Assembly (NCBI RefSeq): GCF_018588945.1
Contig: NZ_JAFIWA010000001.1
Location: 62,001 to 126,000, forward strand
Direction of reading: 5' to 3'
DNA from: Microbacterium flavescens
GTDB lineage: Bacteria; Actinomycetota; Actinomycetes; Actinomycetales; Microbacteriaceae
DNA: 64,000 nucleotides
Shown: positions 16,722-24,015 of the stretch, one piece after another
How positions within the stretch are numbered: position 1 is the stretch's first letter
Layout: the number at the start of each line of letters is the position of its first letter
Position numbers and translations under genes: made by a program
Notes under the pieces: model-generated
What the model saw: only the letters and a program-made list of their open reading frames with translations
Database searches by the model: none
Told to the model about the DNA's origin: nothing

Positions 16722-17234
16722 ATGGCTGCCGCCGCATCGCCGTCTCCCGCGCCCGTGGTGGTGCGGCGCGCATCGCGGCTCGACGTCGCGGGACTGGCTT
16801 CGCTCAAGGCCGAGTGGGCCCAGCGGGCTGAAGCGCCGACGGATGCCGAAATCGACGCATTCGCGACCGTGCTCGGCGACTGGATGGAGCGTCACGCCGA
16901 CGGTCTCGTCCCCATGGCGGCGGTGGCGGGGGACGAGATCGTCGGCATGGGGTGGATGGTGGTCTTCGAGCGCGTCCCCAACCTCGATGACCCGCGCCGG
17001 CTGACCGCCGACATCCAGAGCGTGTACGTCAGACCTGCGTACCGCGGCCGCGGCATCGCGGCGGAGATCGTCGACGAGCTGTGTCGCGAAGCGGACCGGC
17101 GGGGCGTCCCACGCGCCATCGTGAGCTCGAGCTCGCGAGCGATCAGCCTGTACGCGCGAGCCGGGTTCACGGCGTCGCCCCTTCTGCTCGAGCGGACGAA
17201 GCAAGGCGACCCCGGGAACCCCCGCACCGCCTGA
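16722..17234 (+). CDS. GNAT family N-acetyltransferase
   Basis: 170-residue acetyltransferase. Motif A is QSVYVRPAYRGRGIAAEIV (about 105-123), the R-x-x-G-x-G/A acetyl-CoA loop, and the C-terminal AISLYARAGF is the classical GNAT beta-bulge region. Its layout resembles small amino-acid or antibiotic acetyltransferases; the substrate is unknown. The ATG at 16722 lies six bases after TTTGAT. Confidence 0.88.
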   Translation: MAAAASPSPAPVVVRRASRLDVAGLASLKAEWAQRAEAPTDAEIDAFATVLGDWMERHADGLVPMAAVAGDEIVGMGWMVVFERVPNLDDPRRLTADIQSVYVRPAYRGRGIAAEIVDELCREADRRGVPRAIVSSSSRAISLYARAGFTASPLLLERTKQGDPGNPRTA

Positions 17235-17290
17235 ACGCGCGCGCCATCCCCCGCCCTGAGCCTCCACACCCCCGCGTCTTGAGGTTCGTC

Positions 17291-17323
17291 AGAACCCTCG
17301 GGGTTCTCTTGCGGCAACGTTGC
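17291..17323. promoter_or_regulatory. Hairpin and palindrome before the SipW locus
   Basis: AGAACCC-TCG-GGGTTCT (17291-17307) may end the upstream GNAT transcript. It is followed at once by the perfect 10-bp palindrome GCAACGTTGC (17314-17323), which could be an operator for the exported-protein operon beginning at 17442. Confidence 0.4.
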
Positions 17324-17441
17324 GGATCCCGTGCGCGAATCGGGCGGTCCGTTTTCCAGACTGTTCTCATCAGGCCGGCGCACTGCTGAGCCGAATGACA
17401 AGGCGGGCCCCAGACCCGCAGGATCCCTTGGGGGGAACACC

Positions 17442-17993
17442 ATGAAGAAGTCCACGAAGGGCACGATCGCCATCGCCGCCGGAATCGCGCTGCTGCTCGG
17501 CGGCGGCGGATCGCTCGCCTACTGGCAGGGCACGGCGCAGGTCGCCTCGGCCACCATCCAGACCGGCGAGCTGAACGTCGCGCTCACGACGGGTGCGACC
17601 TGGCAGGTCAAGCGCGGCAGCACGACGACCGACATCACGAGCACGCTCGCCACCTTCAAGATGGTCCCGGGCGACACCGTCATCTACACGGTGCCCTTCC
17701 AGACCAAGGCGAACGGCACGAACCTCACCGCCGGCGGCGCGATCAACTGGGGCGGCTACGCGGCCGTCCCGGCGCACCTCACGTCGAGCGTCGCGGGCAC
17801 CTACAACAGCACCGCCATCACGGGCGGCGCGTTCACCGTCGCGAGCGGCACGGCCAACGGACAGCTCGTCTTCACGCTGACCTGGCCCTTCGGCACCGGC
17901 GCCTCCAACGACACCGCGTCGACCATGAACCAGAGCTGGAACCTCGGAGCCACCACCGTCACGGTCACCCAGACGGCCAACGGCGCGTCCTGA
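17442..17993 (+). CDS. Alternate-signal-peptide exported protein (SipW-dependent type)
   Basis: 183-residue exported protein. It begins MKKSTKGTIAIAAGIALLLG and its hydrophobic core ends in GSLAYWQGTAQV, the alternate signal motif of actinobacterial proteins processed by SipW-like peptidases. Mature sequence is Thr/Ser/Ala/Gly-rich, beta-strand-like, without Cys. A GGGGGAAC stretch precedes the ATG. It is the first of three such genes followed by a signal peptidase, and is probably secreted or surface-assembled by analogy with TasA/camelysin-like systems. The function is inferred from signal type and context. Confidence 0.85.
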   Translation: MKKSTKGTIAIAAGIALLLGGGGSLAYWQGTAQVASATIQTGELNVALTTGATWQVKRGSTTTDITSTLATFKMVPGDTVIYTVPFQTKANGTNLTAGGAINWGGYAAVPAHLTSSVAGTYNSTAITGGAFTVASGTANGQLVFTLTWPFGTGASNDTASTMNQSWNLGATTVTVTQTANGAS

Positions 17994-18105
17994 GCCCGCT
18001 CCATCGACAGGGAGGGGCCGGGTGGGGGCCCGAACCCCGGTCGGCCTCTCCCGCCATCTCGTTCCACACCTACCACTCGTCGAATCGCACAGAACAGGCA
18101 GACGG

Positions 18106-18657
18106 ATGTCGCGCAACAAGGCCAAGGCACCGCTCGGCGTCGCCGGGCTCATCGCCGGTGTCGTCGCGGTGGCCGTCCTCCTCGCTCCGGGCACGCTGAG
18201 CTACTTCGTGTCGAGCACCGAGGCGCCCGCCGTCTCGGTGTCGACCGGCGAGGCCGCGCTGTCGATCACCGGCACGGGAGGCTCGAACTCGGGTGTGTAC
18301 CCCGGCGGGCCCGCGCAGCTCATCGCGTCCCGCGCGATCGCCAACACCGGCGACGTCTCGCTCGGTCTGGCGTCCGCGTTCACCGCGACCGGCGGTCTCG
18401 CGAGCAGCGTCATACTGACGGTGAGCGTCCAGTCCGCCGCCTGCGCCGCAACCCCGCCGGCGACGTGGCCCGCCGACGCCGGACGCTGGCAGGGCACGAC
18501 CGCAGCGACCACGGCCGCCGTGCCGACCACCGTGGCCGCCGGCGCCAGCCGCACGCTGTGCGTCTGGCAGAGTCTGGCTGCGAACGCGCCGAACGGCACG
18601 CAGGGTCAGACGGCCGCGGTGAGCGTCACGATCACCGGCACTCAGACCGCACCCTGA
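18106..18657 (+). CDS. Alternate-signal-peptide exported protein, Cys-containing
   Basis: 183 residues. The basic N-terminus MSRNKAKAP is followed by a hydrophobic segment ending APGTLSYFVSSTEAP, a variant of the same alternate signal (SYF for AYW). The mature part is Thr/Ala/Ser-rich and has an isolated Cys pair (SAACAAT and RTLCVW) that could form one disulfide outside the cell. It lies 112 bases after the first exported protein in the same orientation. No enzyme motif is seen; probably a structural or adhesive surface subunit. Confidence 0.8.
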   Translation: MSRNKAKAPLGVAGLIAGVVAVAVLLAPGTLSYFVSSTEAPAVSVSTGEAALSITGTGGSNSGVYPGGPAQLIASRAIANTGDVSLGLASAFTATGGLASSVILTVSVQSAACAATPPATWPADAGRWQGTTAATTAAVPTTVAAGASRTLCVWQSLAANAPNGTQGQTAAVSVTITGTQTAP

Positions 18658-18707
18658 CGCGTCGACCACGACCACCCCCAACGACACTCCTCCCCAGAAG
18701 GCACCCC

Positions 18708-19598
18708 ATGACGAAACGCGCGAAGCTCATCACGGCGCTGGTCGCCGCGATCGGTCTGGTCGTCGTCTCGCCCCTCGCCGCCGTGGCCTACTGGTCGGTG
18801 AACGCCCCGCTCGCTCTGACGGCGCAGGCGAGCACCTTCGCCCTCTCGCCCTATTCGGTCGCGCCGGCCTCGCCTGCATCATCGACCAGCTTCACCGGCT
18901 GGAAGACGACCCAGTTCTACGCGGCCCCGCTCACCAACAGCGGCACGACTCCGTGGGCATCCGAGACGGTGGCGCTGGCTGCGGCATCCGGATTCGGTCC
19001 TGCCGCCGTCGCGACCGTGCAGGTGGCCTTCACCGCCTCCGCGAGCGCCTGCCAGAACGAAGCGACCTACTCCGGCATCACCGCGCGCAGCGCGCTCGCC
19101 GCGTCGACGTGGTCATCGACCACGGTCGTCGCCGGCGGAGGAACGCTCCACGCCTGCATCAAGCTCGTCGTCACCGACACGGACACCCACAGCAACACCG
19201 GCCAGGCCCCCGCGCCGACGTTGACCCTCACCACCACGGCGACCGCGGCGCAGCGCGGCTGGACCGACCAGGAGCAGGCGCAGCTCGCAATCTCGAGCAC
19301 CGGGTGGGCGGCGTGCACGACGACCGGCAACAGCGCTCAGCTGACCCTCCCGGCCAGCGTGCCCGCCGGAAGCTACACCGTGACCCGTGACGACACGGGA
19401 GCCACATTCACCGCTTCCACGTCATCGGCGGGCCGGACGCTCACCCTGACGAATCCGGCCAGCTTCGGCACCGAGACCGCGGAGACCTACGTCACGGTCA
19501 AGAACGCTCAAGGGTCCGTTGTCGGGGTCGCCAACCTCAGCTTCCGCTCGTCCTATTTTCTGCTCGTCTTCTTCACCAAGAGCCTGGTGTGCGCATGA
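18708..19598 (+). CDS. Alternate-signal-peptide exported protein with hydrophobic C-terminus
   Basis: 296-residue exported protein. Its signal segment ends PLAAVAYWSVNAPLALTAQ. The body is Thr/Ser/Ala-rich with several Cys (SACQNEAT, HACIKLV, WAACTTT). The last 15 residues turn abruptly hydrophobic (YFLLVFFTKSLVCA), which is unusual and may be a membrane tether or the result of a recent 3'-end change. AGAAGG precedes the ATG. Its TGA overlaps the ATG of the signal peptidase gene, so the two are co-translated. Confidence 0.82.
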   Translation: MTKRAKLITALVAAIGLVVVSPLAAVAYWSVNAPLALTAQASTFALSPYSVAPASPASSTSFTGWKTTQFYAAPLTNSGTTPWASETVALAAASGFGPAAVATVQVAFTASASACQNEATYSGITARSALAASTWSSTTVVAGGGTLHACIKLVVTDTDTHSNTGQAPAPTLTLTTTATAAQRGWTDQEQAQLAISSTGWAACTTTGNSAQLTLPASVPAGSYTVTRDDTGATFTASTSSAGRTLTLTNPASFGTETAETYVTVKNAQGSVVGVANLSFRSSYFLLVFFTKSLVCA

Positions 19599-20287
19599 AC
19601 CCTCAGACCCTGACCGCGAACGATGAGGTCGCCGAATCCAGCGAGCAGAGCATGACGGATGCCGCAGCCCCGGCATCCCGCTCCCGCATCCGCCGGGATG
19701 CCGACGAGCGGGTGTCGGTCCCACGCATGATCCTGACGGCCCTCTCGTGGGCGGTGCTGGTGCTGGTCGCCTTGCTCGCGATCGCGGTCGTCATCATGCC
19801 GCTGGCGACGGGTTCGAAGCCGTACACGGTGCTCACCGGCTCGATGGTGCCGCAGTACTCGCCCGGGACCCTCGTCGTGGTCAAGCCCGCCGACGTCAGC
19901 GAGATCAACCTCGGCGACGTGATCACCTACCAGCTCGAGTCGGGTCGTCCCGAGGTCGTCACGCACCGCGTCGTGGGGATCGGCGCGGCCGCCGACGGCG
20001 AGCCGCTCCTGATCACCCGCGGCGACGCCAACGATGCCGACGATGCCGACCCCGTCCGCGGCGTCCAGATCGTCGGCAAGCTCTGGTACGCCGTGCCCTA
20101 CATCGGCTGGATCAACAACGTCGTCACGGGCGAGGCCCGCGCCTGGGCGCTGCCGATCGTCGTCGCAGGACTGTTCCTCTACGGGATCGCGACCATCATC
20201 GTCGGCGTCCGCGACCGGCGACGCGCCCGGGCTGCGCTGGTCCGCGGCACGCGACGCGCGCAGAGCGTCGACGACGCAACGCCGTAG
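19595..20287 (+). CDS. sipW: SipW-like signal peptidase I (ER-type Ser/His)
   Basis: 230-residue membrane-bound signal peptidase. A disordered N-tail is followed by a membrane helix (about 46-70), the catalytic Ser83 in GSMVPQYSPG, and box D VVTHRVVGI with His124 in place of the bacterial Lys. This makes it the archaeal/ER-like class to which SipW belongs. The GDAND motif is at about 142-146, with a second helix near 188-208. The ATG overlaps the stop of the last exported protein (ATGA); an in-frame GTG two codons earlier is possible. It should process the three upstream proteins. Confidence 0.92.
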   Translation: MNPQTLTANDEVAESSEQSMTDAAAPASRSRIRRDADERVSVPRMILTALSWAVLVLVALLAIAVVIMPLATGSKPYTVLTGSMVPQYSPGTLVVVKPADVSEINLGDVITYQLESGRPEVVTHRVVGIGAAADGEPLLITRGDANDADDADPVRGVQIVGKLWYAVPYIGWINNVVTGEARAWALPIVVAGLFLYGIATIIVGVRDRRRARAALVRGTRRAQSVDDATP

Positions 20288-20323
20288 CGGCGTGGCGGGT
20301 CACCGCCTCCGGGCGTGCGCCGC

Positions 20324-21256
20324 TCAGTACCAGTCGGTCGCCTGCGAGTGGCCCCACGCGCTGCACGGGGTGCCGTAGGCCGACGCGATGTACTGCAGGC
20401 CCCACGCGATCTGAGTCGACGCGTTCGTCTGCCAGTCGGCGCCGGCGCTGGCCATCTTGTTCCCCGGCAGCGACTGCGGGATGCCCGTGGCACCGCTGGA
20501 GGCGTTGTAGGCCTGGTAGTTCCAGCCCGACTCCTTCGTCCACAGCGACTCGAGGCACGAGAACTGGTCGGCGCCCCAGCCGTAGTTCGCCGAGGCCATG
20601 CTGCGTGCGGTCGCCTTCGCACCCTCGGGGGTGTTCGCGGCGGCCGCGATCCGCGCGGCCTCGGCGGCGGCTTCCTCCGCCTTGCGCTTCGCCTCGGCTG
20701 CCGCCGCGGCGGCCTCCTCGGCGGCCTTCTTCTCGAGCGCCGCATCGAGACGGGCGCGGAGGCCGGCGACGCGGGTGTCGACGTCGCCGGTGGCGGCCAC
20801 GAGCTCCTCGGTGACCTCGGGCAGTAGGAGCACCGGCATGAGGTCCATGTCGTCGAGCCCGGCCATGGCGTGGAGCAGGGGAACGGTGTCCACCGTCGTG
20901 TCGGTCACCCCGAGGTCGAGCTGAGCCGTGGCGATGTCCGCCTCGAGCGCGCCGGCGTCCGCCAGGGCGGCGCGCGCCGCCCCGACGGCTGCGCGGGCAT
21001 CGTCGCCGACCTCACGCAGCGTGATCGCGCCGGGCGTCGCGGCGAGCAGGGCGGGCGTGGCGGCGGTCACAGGGGCAAGGTCGACGGCCGCGGTCTGAGC
21101 GGCGAAGGCCGGGGTGGTGGCGGCGAAGGCCGGGGTGGTGGCGGCGAGGGCGCTCGCGCCGGCGAGGCCGAGAACGAGCCCGGTCGCGACGAGGGCCGTC
21201 GTGCGGCGGCGGGAACGGGGAGCGCGCGCAGGCGCGGCGGAGTGCTTCTGAGGCAT
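20324..21256 (-). CDS. Secreted cell-wall protein with APF/lytic-transglycosylase-like C-terminus
   Basis: 310-residue secreted protein. The signal peptide core is LVATGLVLGLAGASALA, followed by a duplicated TTPAFAA cleavage-like region. Next come an Ala/Glu/Lys-rich coiled coil (about 180-225) and a C-terminal lysozyme-like domain (about 235-310) with FSCLESLWTKESGW and the NASSGATGIPQSLPG loop. The acidic Glu of KESGWN is the expected catalytic residue. Relatives are aggregation-promoting factors and resuscitation-type muralytic proteins. The ATG at 21256 opens the basic n-region. Confidence 0.9.
   Translation of the reverse strand: MPQKHSAAPARAPRSRRRTTALVATGLVLGLAGASALAATTPAFAATTPAFAAQTAAVDLAPVTAATPALLAATPGAITLREVGDDARAAVGAARAALADAGALEADIATAQLDLGVTDTTVDTVPLLHAMAGLDDMDLMPVLLLPEVTEELVAATGDVDTRVAGLRARLDAALEKKAAEEAAAAAAEAKRKAEEAAAEAARIAAAANTPEGAKATARSMASANYGWGADQFSCLESLWTKESGWNYQAYNASSGATGIPQSLPGNKMASAGADWQTNASTQIAWGLQYIASAYGTPCSAWGHSQATDWY
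21100..21141. repeat. Tandem 21-bp duplication in the signal-peptide coding region
   Basis: Two identical adjacent 21-base copies (each CGGCGAAGGCCGGGGTGGTGG on the plus strand) encode two consecutive TTPAFAA units at the probable signal-peptidase cleavage region of the cell-wall protein. Confidence 0.9.
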
Positions 21257-21505
21257 GGGGAAACGCTGAATCCTTCGGTGTTGCGCGCCGGCAGAGCGGC
21301 GCTGGGCATCCTCGGGTCGGACGCAAAGGATCGAGTCTGCTCCCTCGGTCTGGACGAATCCGCAGTGGAGCCTGGACGGACCATGAGAGCGAGCGGCCGG
21401 GAAAGGCCTGATCATGAGGCCGGTGAGGAGAGATCGGAGGGTGGGATGCCGCGGCCCGCGGCATCCCTCACCCCCGCTGTCTCGCCACCCCGGTACGCTC
21501 GCCGA

Positions 21506-21862
21506 GTGACCGTCAGCCAGTCCCGCAGGGCCCGCGCGTCGCGCCGTCGCGCGCGTCGCGTGGCGGCGGCCGACAACGACCTCACGCCCGACGAGTGGGG
21601 GGCCATCGTCGAGGCGTGGGGCGCCTGCGCGTACTGCGGGCACGCGGTCGGCCCGTTCCAGCGGGACTGCGTGCTTCCGATCTCGCGGGGCGGCCGCTAC
21701 ACGTTCGAGAACGTCGTGCCGGCGTGCCGGTCCTGCAACGCGAGCAAGAGCAACGACGAGGTCACCGGGTGGCTGCGCCGCAAACGACTGGACGAGCGCG
21801 CCTTCCTGCTTCGGCACGTCGAGATCCTGCAGGCCTGGCGATCGACGGGAGACCTCGCATGA
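21506..21862 (+). CDS. HNH endonuclease, small
   Basis: 118-residue HNH nuclease. A very basic N-terminus (RRARASRRRARR) is followed by the HNH domain with CAYCG and CRSCN metal-binding Cys pairs around LPISRGGRYTFENVVPAC. It resembles free-standing HNH proteins of actinobacteria whose substrate is unknown. The GTG is six bases after TACGCT. The stop overlaps the ATG of the following acetyltransferase (ATGA). Confidence 0.9.
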   Translation: MTVSQSRRARASRRRARRVAAADNDLTPDEWGAIVEAWGACAYCGHAVGPFQRDCVLPISRGGRYTFENVVPACRSCNASKSNDEVTGWLRRKRLDERAFLLRHVEILQAWRSTGDLA

Positions 21863-22326
21863 CCATCGTCATCCGCCCCTACGAGGCCGCGGACTGGGCC
21901 GAGATCTGCCGCATCCACGACGCGGCGCGGCTCGACGAGCTCCGTGGCGCCGGCCTGCTCGAGGCGTACCTCGACCTCGAGGCGACGTTCGAGAACGAGG
22001 GCCTCTTCGACGACGAGGTGTGGGTCGCCGAGGCCGACGGGCGCGTGGCCGGGTTCATCGCCGGCTCGTCAGGCGAGATCACGTGGGCGTACGTCGACCC
22101 CGCTCTCTACCGCCGCGGCGTCGGACGCGCGCTGCTGCAGCACATGCTCGATCGCGCGACCGGTCCGGTGGAGCTCGAGGTGCTCGCCGGCAACAGTGCG
22201 CGGGCGTTCTACGAGGCCCTCGGATTCGTGCTCGAGACGACCACCACGGGGAAGCTCGCCGGCAACGAGGCGTTCCAGGCGACGGGGCACACGCTGGTGT
22301 GGCGGCCGGCCGGAGAGTCCGCCTGA
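21859..22326 (+). CDS. GNAT family N-acetyltransferase
   Basis: 155-residue acetyltransferase. Motif A is ITWAYVDPALYRRGVGRALLQH (about 74-95, R-R-G-V-G acetyl-CoA loop) and NSARAFYEALGF is the C-terminal GNAT signature. It is translationally coupled to the HNH gene by a four-base overlap. The pairing may simply be genomic compaction; no shared function is evident. The substrate is unknown. Confidence 0.9.
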   Translation: MTIVIRPYEAADWAEICRIHDAARLDELRGAGLLEAYLDLEATFENEGLFDDEVWVAEADGRVAGFIAGSSGEITWAYVDPALYRRGVGRALLQHMLDRATGPVELEVLAGNSARAFYEALGFVLETTTTGKLAGNEAFQATGHTLVWRPAGESA

Positions 22327-22351
22327 CCCCTGAGGGTGGTGTACCGGCGGA

Positions 22352-23164
22352 TCACTCTGCCGTGAGCAGCCGGATCCCCTCGAGCACAGCGGCATGCGTC
22401 TTCGGCGAGCCGAGCACGCGGAAGTGGCCGGGTGTCGGCACCGCGACGTTCGTGGCGCCCTCGAGCGCGCTGCCCTCGGGAATGTGCGCGTCGTAGGGGC
22501 CGAACACGGAGACGATCCGTCCGTTGATCGACGTCTCGCGCCCGAGCATCACGATCGTCTCGTCGCCCGGCAGGAATGCCCGGATGCTCGGATCGAGGAA
22601 CAGCCGAGCGCGGCGGGCACCCCGGAACGGCGTGGCGACGGCCACCAGTCCCAGTACGCCGAGCGGCGGTCCGCCGGTCGCAGGAGTGGCGCTCGCCGCA
22701 GCCTCGGCGGGGTCGCCGCCGGCGGATGCCTCGCCCGCTGCCGCTCCCGCGGCGCCCGAGGTCACGAGGAGGTGCTTGGCGATGAGGCCGCCTTTGCTGT
22801 GCGCGACCAGCACGCGCCCGGCCGGTGGCAGGGGCTCCGCGGCGAGCAGCCGGCCCAGACGCTCGGAGGTCTCGGGGATGCTCCGGCGGTTCACGCCCAG
22901 TCCGTGGATGACCACGACCCGGTGCCCCGCAGCAGACAGCGCGTCGCCGAGCGGCCGCAGGAAGGTCCAGTGCTCGTACACCCCGGGAAGGAGCACCACC
23001 TCGGGGAGGTCCGCCGCGCCGTGCGCCCACGCCGGCGGCGCCGGCCGCGGTCGGCCGAAGGTCCACGGGAGCGACACGACCGACAGCTGACGGCGCGCGG
23101 CGTAGAGGTAGTCGGCGGCCCACCACAGCGCTTGCCGAATGGCGCCGGGGCGGTCACCTGTCAT
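22352..23164 (-). CDS. Alpha/beta hydrolase, lipase-like
   Basis: 270-residue hydrolase. VVLLPGVYEHWTF is the oxyanion strand-loop, HSKGG supplies the nucleophile Ser, ATPFRGA follows as in triacylglycerol-lipase/esterase relatives, and the late TPGHFRVL segment supplies the probable catalytic His. An Ala/Gly-rich insertion (about 135-165) is probably a disordered loop. The ATG at 23164 is chosen for its GGAGAG ribosome binding site. No signal peptide, so it is cytoplasmic. Confidence 0.85.
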   Translation of the reverse strand: MTGDRPGAIRQALWWAADYLYAARRQLSVVSLPWTFGRPRPAPPAWAHGAADLPEVVLLPGVYEHWTFLRPLGDALSAAGHRVVVIHGLGVNRRSIPETSERLGRLLAAEPLPPAGRVLVAHSKGGLIAKHLLVTSGAAGAAAGEASAGGDPAEAAASATPATGGPPLGVLGLVAVATPFRGARRARLFLDPSIRAFLPGDETIVMLGRETSINGRIVSVFGPYDAHIPEGSALEGATNVAVPTPGHFRVLGSPKTHAAVLEGIRLLTAE

Positions 23165-23238
23165 TCGCTCTCCTCGTCCTCTTCCGAGTGTCGTGCCCAG
23201 CGTCGCACGAGGCAAGGGCGAGCGGATGCCTCAGCCGA

Positions 23239-23904
23239 TCACTCCGGCGCGGACGCATCCTCCACCGGGGCTGTCGTGCCGCGCGCCCCGACGATCGCCG
23301 CTTCGACGACGGAGGCCGCCAGCGCGTCGATCACGGGAGCGGGCTGCCACTGCACCGGGCCGCGGACGGCGATCTCGGCGAAGCCGTGCACGGAAGACCA
23401 GCATGCCCACTCCGCATTCGGGCGTCGCTCGGGAGCCAGGGCGCCGGCATCCACCATCGCGTCGAGCGTGTCGAGGAGCAGCTGGAACGGGGCGACGACC
23501 TCGTCGTCGAGTGTGACGATGCCCTCGCTGGCCTGCTGATCCTGCGTCGCGAAGGCCAGCTCGAACCAGCCGCGCTCGGCGCGGGCGAAATCGATGTACG
23601 CCAGCCCCACCCGCCGGAGCCGCTCGACCGAGGCCTCCGCCTCGGAGAGGTCGGACGGGGTCGCATCGACCCGGGCGATGATCGCGCGGGCGAGGGCCGT
23701 CTGCGCCTCGGCCGCGACCGCGCGGATGAGATCGTCGCGATCGTCGAAATGACGGTACGCGGCGTTCGGCGAGACGCCCGCGGCGCGGGTCACCTCCCGC
23801 AGCGACACCGCCGACTGGCCACCGGTGCGCGCGAGCTGAAGTCCCTGCTCGACGAGTGCACGTCGGAGGTCCCCGTGATGATAGGTGCGCGTCTGCACGA
23901 CCAT
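23239..23904 (-). CDS. TetR family transcriptional regulator
   Basis: 221-residue TetR regulator, divergent from the MFS transporter. The HTH is at about 10-55 (YHHGDLRRALVEQG, SLREVTRAAGVSPNAAYRHFDD). The ligand domain resembles TetR_C regulators of WHG-type (MVVQTRTYHHG start). It probably represses itself and the transporter through the two tandem 21-bp sites in the shared intergenic region. The ATG at 23904 is preferred; the in-frame ATGs upstream would translate through the operators. Confidence 0.9.
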   Translation of the reverse strand: MVVQTRTYHHGDLRRALVEQGLQLARTGGQSAVSLREVTRAAGVSPNAAYRHFDDRDDLIRAVAAEAQTALARAIIARVDATPSDLSEAEASVERLRRVGLAYIDFARAERGWFELAFATQDQQASEGIVTLDDEVVAPFQLLLDTLDAMVDAGALAPERRPNAEWACWSSVHGFAEIAVRGPVQWQPAPVIDALAASVVEAAIVGARGTTAPVEDASAPE

Positions 23905-23920
23905 TGCGTCGCCCCGCTCG

Positions 23921-23962
23921 GATGTGTACGGTGTGAACATCGATGTGTACGGTGTCCACATC
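23921..23962. promoter_or_regulatory. Two abutting 21-bp operators between tetR and MFS gene
   Basis: GATGTGTACGGTGTGAACATC (23921-23941) is followed directly by a near-identical copy ending GTCCACATC (23942-23962). Each has partial dyad symmetry (GATGT..ACATC). The 21-base period puts both sites on one face of the helix. They lie 17 bases from the TetR start and 53 bases from the MFS start. Confidence 0.8.
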
Positions 23963-24015
23963 AGCCTACCTCGCCACCGACCCCGCCCCCACGACACGCC
24001 CAGAAGGACCCATCC

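Noticed and set aside
17235..17441. Possible c-di-GMP riboswitch before the SipW operon
   Set aside because: The leader shows a hairpin and a palindrome but not the conserved GEMM core sequences.
21257..21450. Possible c-di-AMP (ydaO) riboswitch in the leader of the secreted cell-wall protein
   Set aside because: Such riboswitches often precede muralytic genes in actinobacteria, so I looked for the conserved GGGGTGAATC and CCGAA..CAGCTAACCTCG blocks. They are not present in a recognisable form.
22680..22760. Possible fusion or frameshift in the lipase-like hydrolase, suggested by its Ala/Gly-rich stretch
   Set aside because: The frame is continuous and the fold motifs continue correctly on both sides, so it is a low-complexity loop.
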